Positions 4,662-8,222 of a DNA stretch of 8,222 nucleotides are shown here, one piece after another. The notes under the pieces were generated by a model. The model worked only from the letters and a program-made list of their open reading frames with translations, had not been told where the DNA came from and ran no database searches. Each line of letters opens with the position of its first letter. Position 1 is the first letter of the stretch. Both the position numbers and the translations under genes were made by a program. This DNA comes from Planctomycetaceae bacterium (GTDB taxonomy: Bacteria > Planctomycetota > Planctomycetia > Pirellulales > Pirellulaceae), in contig SLMF01000088.1 of assembly GCA_007133715.1 (NCBI GenBank), positions 1-8,222 of the forward strand, read 5' to 3'.

Positions 4662-6323
4662 GTGGAACATTTCGACAAAGAACTGCAGGAACTGATACTC
4701 AACGCAAAAAACCAAGGTTACTTGACCTACGATCAGGTCAATGACTATTTGCCCGACGAGGAGCTCAGTCCGGATAAACTGGACAATCTCCTGCTGGCCC
4801 TGGACGAGCAGGGGATTGAGCTGTTCGATCGCCCGCCCACCAAGGAAGCGGAAGAGGAGTTCGGGGCGGAGCCTACGGCCGAGGAACTTGCCCAGATCAT
4901 CGACGAGGAGCCCACCCTGCCCGCCTCCGAGATGCCTAAATTGACGGACGATCCGATCCGTATGTACTTGAGTCAGATGTCTGAAATCCCGTTGCTGTCA
5001 CGCGACGAGGAAGTCGCCCTGGCCAAGAAGATCGAGATCACACGGAAACGCTTCCGCCGCAGTGTGCTGGCCTGCGATTTCGCCATGCGGAAAACCGTCG
5101 AGACCCTCCGCAAAGTCCATCGCGGCGAGTTGCCCTTCGATCGAACGATCAAGGTCTCACTGACCGAACGCTTGACAAAAACGCAGATCCAGTGCCGGAT
5201 GCCCCACAATCTGGCGACGTTGGAACACATTCTGGAGGACAATCGCCAAGCCTTCGAGCAGCTGATCCGTCTGTCCACTTCGCCCGCGAAGAAGGCCCAA
5301 CTGCGGAAATCCTTTATCCGCGGCCGCCGGAAATGCCTGCAGTTGGTGGAAGAACTCAGCCTGCGAACCCGTCGCGTCCAGCCCCTGGTCCAGCAACTGT
5401 CCGATTTCGCCAACCGACTCGACTACCTGCAGACCCGCCTCCGCCACATTCGCCGAAATCCCCTGGACGAACAGGCAGATCAGGCCGACGAGCTGCGGCA
5501 GGAACTGCGCGATCTGATGCGGATCACCCAGGAAAGTCCCCGTAGTCTGCGTAAACGAGTCGACACGATCCGACAACAATACGACCAATACGAGGCGGTC
5601 AAGCGGCAGCTGTCCAGCGGAAACCTCCGCTTGGTCGTGTCGATCGCCAAGAAGTACCGCAATCGGGGGCTCAGCTTCCTGGACCTGATCCAGGAAGGCA
5701 ATACGGGCCTGATGCGAGCCGTGGATAAGTTCGAATATCGCCGCGGTTTCAAGTTCTCAACCTACGCCACTTGGTGGATCCGTCAAGCCATCACGCGAGC
5801 GATTGCCGATCAGGCGCGGACCATCCGGATTCCGGTGCATATGATCGACGTGCTCTCCAAACTGCGAAACACTCAAAAGAGGCTCTTGCAAGAACTGCGG
5901 CGAGAACCGACAACAGAGGAGTTAGCCCTGCGGGCGGGCCTGGATTTGGACGAGGTCAGACGAGTGCTGGACATCGGCCGTCATCCCGTCAGCTTGGATC
6001 GCCCCGTCGGGGACGGTGAAGACTGTTGTTTTGGGGAATTGATCGAGGATGCCGAATCCGATAACCCGGTCCGAAATGCCAATAATGGCATCCTACGCCA
6101 GAAAATCGAGTCGCTGCTCAAGACGCTTACGTACCGCGAGCGAGAGATCATTCGGCTGCGATACGGCCTTGGCGATGGGTATACATATACCCTGGAAGAA
6201 GTGGGCCGGATCTTCAAGGTCACTCGCGAGCGGGTACGGCAGATCGAAGCCAAGGCGGTTCGCAAGCTGCAGAACCCGGTCCGCAGCCAGCAATTGTCCG
6301 GGTTTTTGCGTGGTGCCGCGTAA
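4662..6323 (+). CDS. rpoD: RNA polymerase primary sigma factor RpoD (sigma-70, group 1)
   Basis: 553 aa; directs RNA polymerase to housekeeping promoters of the TTGACA/TATAAT type, the kind seen before dnaG. Region 1.1 is present (about 4-58, with NAKNQGYLTYDQVNDYLPDE), which marks a group-1 sigma. Region 1.2 is at 97-125 (DDPIRMYLSQMSEIPLLSRDEE), followed by a non-conserved Arg/Leu-rich helical insert of about 185 residues. Region 2 runs about 320-395 (NLRLVVSIAKKYRNRGLSFLD, GFKFSTYATWWIRQAI). Region 3 runs about 395-450. The sigma finger near 450-465 reads GEDCCFGELIED. Region 4 includes the helix-turn-helix YTLEEVGRIFKVTRERVRQIE. Start GTG 4662 is chosen for AGGAGG at 4650-4655, 6 nt away; an upstream GTG at 4617 lacks one. 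The Cys-Cys pair in the finger is unusual. A terminator follows. Confidence 0.96.
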   Translation: MEHFDKELQELILNAKNQGYLTYDQVNDYLPDEELSPDKLDNLLLALDEQGIELFDRPPTKEAEEEFGAEPTAEELAQIIDEEPTLPASEMPKLTDDPIRMYLSQMSEIPLLSRDEEVALAKKIEITRKRFRRSVLACDFAMRKTVETLRKVHRGELPFDRTIKVSLTERLTKTQIQCRMPHNLATLEHILEDNRQAFEQLIRLSTSPAKKAQLRKSFIRGRRKCLQLVEELSLRTRRVQPLVQQLSDFANRLDYLQTRLRHIRRNPLDEQADQADELRQELRDLMRITQESPRSLRKRVDTIRQQYDQYEAVKRQLSSGNLRLVVSIAKKYRNRGLSFLDLIQEGNTGLMRAVDKFEYRRGFKFSTYATWWIRQAITRAIADQARTIRIPVHMIDVLSKLRNTQKRLLQELRREPTTEELALRAGLDLDEVRRVLDIGRHPVSLDRPVGDGEDCCFGELIEDAESDNPVRNANNGILRQKIESLLKTLTYREREIIRLRYGLGDGYTYTLEEVGRIFKVTRERVRQIEAKAVRKLQNPVRSQQLSGFLRGAA

Positions 6324-6352
6324 CGGCGAGCGCCTCGACCTGTGCCCTTCCC

Positions 6353-6383
6353 AGCCGCTGGAGTCCATCCAGCGGCTTTTTTT
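6353..6383 (+). terminator. Rho-independent terminator after rpoD
   Basis: AGCCGCTGG (6353-6361) pairs perfectly with CCAGCGGCT (6369-6377) around a 7-nt loop, and the stem runs into seven Ts (6377-6383). It starts 30 bp after the rpoD stop and would end the dnaG-rpoD transcript. Confidence 0.9.
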
Positions 6384-6434
6384 GTGGCCGCATCCAGGGG
6401 ATGTGGTCCGGCATCCAGACCGAAGGAGTTGCCC

Positions 6435-7154
6435 ATGACCGAAATTGCCGCCGAAATATTGCGAGAATTACATCGCTTCCACCGCCAGCAATCCGACTTG
6501 AAGTACCGTTTGGAAAGTGGTCCGCGTCAAGTCGCTGCCAGCCAGAAAGCGGCGAAGCTGGCGGAACAACACCTCGGTGAACTCCAGGATACGTGGAAGA
6601 AGATGCGGCTGCAGTCGGAAGAACAGCAATCGCAGCTCCGTTATCGGGAGTCCGAAGTCCAGAAACTGCAAGAGAAGCTGAACGGCGCCAAGACGAATAC
6701 CGAATTCGGGGTATTCAAGAATCAAATCGCTGCAGCGAAACAGGCCAATGCCGTCTTGGAGGACGAGATCCTCGAAAAACTGGAGCGATTGGACCAGCTG
6801 CAGGGCCAAATCCAGGCGGCCGAAGCCCTGGTGGTGCAACGGCAGCAGGAGCTGGCGGACACGCGGGAGCGCGTCGAACAAAAACGGCCCCTCTTGGAAC
6901 GCGAGTTGACGCGGGTGGCCGAAGGGCTTCGCGAGATGGAACGCACATTGCCCGCTGACTTCAAATCCGATTATCAGCGTCTGGTACGGGCGCATGGCCC
7001 GGACAGCTTGGCTCCGGTCGAAGGCGAAACCTGTGGGAACTGCAACACCTTGCTCTCCCCCCAGGTGATGAACCTGCTGTTCCTGTCGCGGGCCGTGTTT
7101 TGCAAGAGTTGCGGAAGTGTGCTCTACCTGCCCGAGGACCGGCTTCCATCTTGA
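6435..7154 (+). CDS. Coiled-coil C4 zinc-ribbon protein (DUF164 / CT398-FlgZ-like)
   Basis: 239 aa, cytosolic, no signal or membrane segment. Residues about 5-170 are almost pure heptad-like helix rich in Glu, Gln, Lys, Leu and Arg, forming a long antiparallel coiled coil; the conserved turn motif KTNTEFGVFKNQI is at 86-98. The C-terminal zinc ribbon uses C200, C203, C223 and C226 (CGNC ... CKSC). This architecture matches the family of Chlamydia CT398 (CdsZ) and Helicobacter HP0958 (FlgZ), reported to bind the sigma factor RpoN and, for HP0958, flagellin mRNA. The partner here is unknown, but its position between rpoD and greA suggests a transcription-related role (inference). The start at ATG 6435 has AAGGAG 6 nt upstream. 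Only 51 bp separate it from the rpoD terminator, and no clear promoter lies in that gap. Confidence 0.85.
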   Translation: MTEIAAEILRELHRFHRQQSDLKYRLESGPRQVAASQKAAKLAEQHLGELQDTWKKMRLQSEEQQSQLRYRESEVQKLQEKLNGAKTNTEFGVFKNQIAAAKQANAVLEDEILEKLERLDQLQGQIQAAEALVVQRQQELADTRERVEQKRPLLERELTRVAEGLREMERTLPADFKSDYQRLVRAHGPDSLAPVEGETCGNCNTLLSPQVMNLLFLSRAVFCKSCGSVLYLPEDRLPS

Positions 7155-7179
7155 ACTTCCTGCCGTCACCCGCTAGACT
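7151..7179 (+). promoter_or_regulatory. Candidate greA promoter overlapping the upstream stop codon
   Basis: TTGAAC (7151-7156), a 17-nt spacer, then TAGACT (7174-7179): 4/6 matches at each box with ideal spacing. The -35 overlaps the stop codon of the zinc-ribbon gene (7152-7154). Predicted start is near 7186. The transcript would meet the terminator hairpin at 7214-7247 before reaching greA. Confidence 0.45.
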
Positions 7180-7213
7180 AGGGCGCGATACAAAGAAAAA
7201 CTCGGCTTTTTGC

Positions 7214-7247
7214 AAACCCGGCTTCCACCTGGAAGACGGGTTTCTTT
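7214..7247 (+). terminator. Rho-independent terminator or attenuator between the zinc-ribbon gene and greA
   Basis: AAACCCG (7214-7220) pairs with CGGGTTT (7237-7243), and CTTCC (7222-7226) pairs with GGAAG (7231-7235), separated by one G-A mismatch and closed by a 4-nt ACCT loop. The stem end plus following bases give TTTCTTT. It ends 43 bp before greA, so it can stop the zinc-ribbon transcript and would sit inside the greA leader if the promoter at 7151-7179 is used. Confidence 0.75.
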
Positions 7248-7290
7248 CGCTAGCCTCCTCGACTGCTGACCCAAGCTCCGGAGATTCAAG

Positions 7291-7773
7291 ATGTCCGATT
7301 ACGTACCAATGACGCGCGACGCCTATAACCGCATCAAGGCGGAGGTCGATCGTATGGAGCATGTGGAGATGCCAGAGATCGCCGAACGCATTGCCGAGGC
7401 CCGCAGCGAAGGTGACTTGAAGGAAAACGTCGAGTATCACGCGCAGCGCGAGGCCCTGGGGTTATTGCAGGCCAAGGCGAACAAGCTGAAAAACGATCTG
7501 GCGCGGGCCTCAATTATCGATCCGGACAAAGTGCCACGCGATCAGGTGGGGCTGGGGGCCACCGTGTTGGTCCGCGATTTGGACTACGACGACGACGAAG
7601 AATTCACGCTGGTCGGGGCCGGTGATGAAGACTATGACACGGGAAGATATCTGATCACCAGCCCCGTCGGACAGGGCTTGTTGGGGAAACGGGTTGGCGA
7701 GCGCGTGGAGATCCCGGTCCCCAAAGGGACCTTGAAATTCGAGATCCTCGAAATCCGGTACGAGAGCTTCTGA
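7291..7773 (+). CDS. greA: Transcription elongation factor GreA
   Basis: 160 aa; enters the secondary channel of backtracked RNA polymerase and stimulates cleavage of the displaced 3' RNA so elongation can resume. The N-terminal coiled coil (about 8-75) carries the tip motif EGDLKENVEYHAQRE, with the acidic pair D42 and E45 that helps bind the catalytic magnesium. The C-terminal FKBP-like domain (about 85-160) has the family pattern SPVGQGLLGKRVGE and VPKGTLKFEILEI. An acidic stretch, DLDYDDDEEF, lies at the start of this domain. The start ATG has GGAG (7280-7283) 7 nt upstream. Length is normal for the family. Its stop codon lies 1 bp from that of the convergent TadE-like gene, leaving no room for a separate terminator. 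Confidence 0.95.
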   Translation: MSDYVPMTRDAYNRIKAEVDRMEHVEMPEIAERIAEARSEGDLKENVEYHAQREALGLLQAKANKLKNDLARASIIDPDKVPRDQVGLGATVLVRDLDYDDDEEFTLVGAGDEDYDTGRYLITSPVGQGLLGKRVGERVEIPVPKGTLKFEILEIRYESF

Positions 7774-7774
7774 G

Positions 7775-8222
7775 TCATTCGTGCCGCATCGTACAGTGGC
7801 TGAGAAGTGTGCGGTTGCCCAGTGCCCGCGGCGTGGGCAGCCAACTGACGTCGGCAAAAGCGACCGACAGCCGGACGGTGACCAAATCCCCCCGCTCGGC
7901 GGACGCCAAATCGATCGGCAGCACCTCGATCTGAACCCGAGATGCATCGACGCTGGTGGCATCCAGAAACGCCGATACGCGTGACGACACTTCCGCGAAT
8001 GAAGAACCCCCCAACGAAGCGGTGCGCGCGCCTTCGCGAGCCGCATCGTTCATCAATTGTTGGACCATGATCATTCGGCCGACATCGATCATGCCGAAGA
8101 CCAGGATCAGCAACACGGGGGCAACCACGGCGAATTCCACTGCGGCCGCACCGCGGCGGCGTCCCGGCGGGCCCAGCCGTCGCAACCAGCAAAAACGGCG
8201 GTAGCCCGCAGTCTGTTTGGCC
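7775..8222 (-). CDS. TadE-like pilus protein (pseudopilin), 5'-truncated by window edge
   Basis: At least 148 residues are visible; the frame stays open to the right edge, so the true start probably lies outside. A TTG at 8185 could start it internally but has no Shine-Dalgarno. After an Arg-rich stretch (RRLGPPGRRRG) comes AAAVEFAVVAPVLLILVFGM, the TadE signature: a Gly/Ala processing site followed by a Glu near position 5 and a membrane helix, then QQLMNDAAREGARTASL, typical of the family. The rest is a beta-rich extracytoplasmic domain ending in a short TMRHE tail. TadE proteins are minor pseudopilins of the Tad/Flp system, processed by a CpaA/TadV peptidase such as the one at 1556-2122. 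Downstream it meets greA tail to tail. Confidence 0.85.
   Translation of the reverse strand, partial: AKQTAGYRRFCWLRRLGPPGRRRGAAAVEFAVVAPVLLILVFGMIDVGRMIMVQQLMNDAAREGARTASLGGSSFAEVSSRVSAFLDATSVDASRVQIEVLPIDLASAERGDLVTVRLSVAFADVSWLPTPRALGNRTLLSHCTMRHE

Noticed and set aside
1..8222. CRISPR array, tRNA, rRNA, insertion sequence or integrase
   Set aside because: No regularly spaced repeats, no cloverleaf or rRNA signature, and no transposase or recombinase motif was found by reading either strand.

Overview
This 8.2 kb window looks like the chromosome of a planctomycete, probably of the Pirellulales type. The evidence is high G+C, a dnaG-rpoD-zinc-ribbon-greA block, a primase zinc finger reading CWVCDIGGD, a TadE tail ending in TMRHE, and CpaB with a long disordered tail. 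This placement comes from family memory, not from a search. Nothing clearly points to recent horizontal transfer.

Layout. (1) 1-400 is non-coding: a structured inverted-repeat element at the left edge (1-71), then about 300 bp with nested inverted repeats and a possible leftward promoter overlapping the cpaB stop. (2) 401-2346, minus strand, is a Tad/Flp pilus group: an uncharacterised 37-aa membrane peptide, prepilin peptidase CpaA/TadV, and pilus assembly protein CpaB/RcpC. (3) 2347-2703 is a divergent control region with a strong plus-strand sigma-70-type promoter, a weaker minus-strand one, a 13-nt palindrome on the latter's -35 box, and a structured dnaG leader. (4) 2704-7773, plus strand, is an information-processing block: DNA primase (dnaG), primary sigma factor (rpoD), a coiled-coil C4 zinc-ribbon protein, and transcript-cleavage factor greA. 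Intrinsic terminators follow rpoD and the zinc-ribbon gene. (5) 7775-8222, minus strand, is a TadE-like pseudopilin that runs off the right edge and converges on greA with 1 bp between stop codons.

How the genes work together. dnaG and rpoD form the conserved macromolecular-synthesis pair (primer synthesis and housekeeping transcription initiation). GreA rescues backtracked RNA polymerase. The zinc-ribbon protein belongs to a family whose characterised members bind sigma factors or RNA polymerase partners, so a role in transcription is plausible. The flanking minus-strand genes all belong to Tad pilus assembly and are split by this block.

No complete new multi-gene defence or mobile system is visible. 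The most interesting unexplained items are the possible ncRNA and structured element at 1-376, the 37-aa membrane peptide, the palindrome in the divergent promoter, a strong Shine-Dalgarno sequence in the dnaG leader with no start codon near it, a promoter-terminator-greA arrangement resembling the E. coli greA leader, and a Cys-Cys pair in the sigma finger of RpoD.
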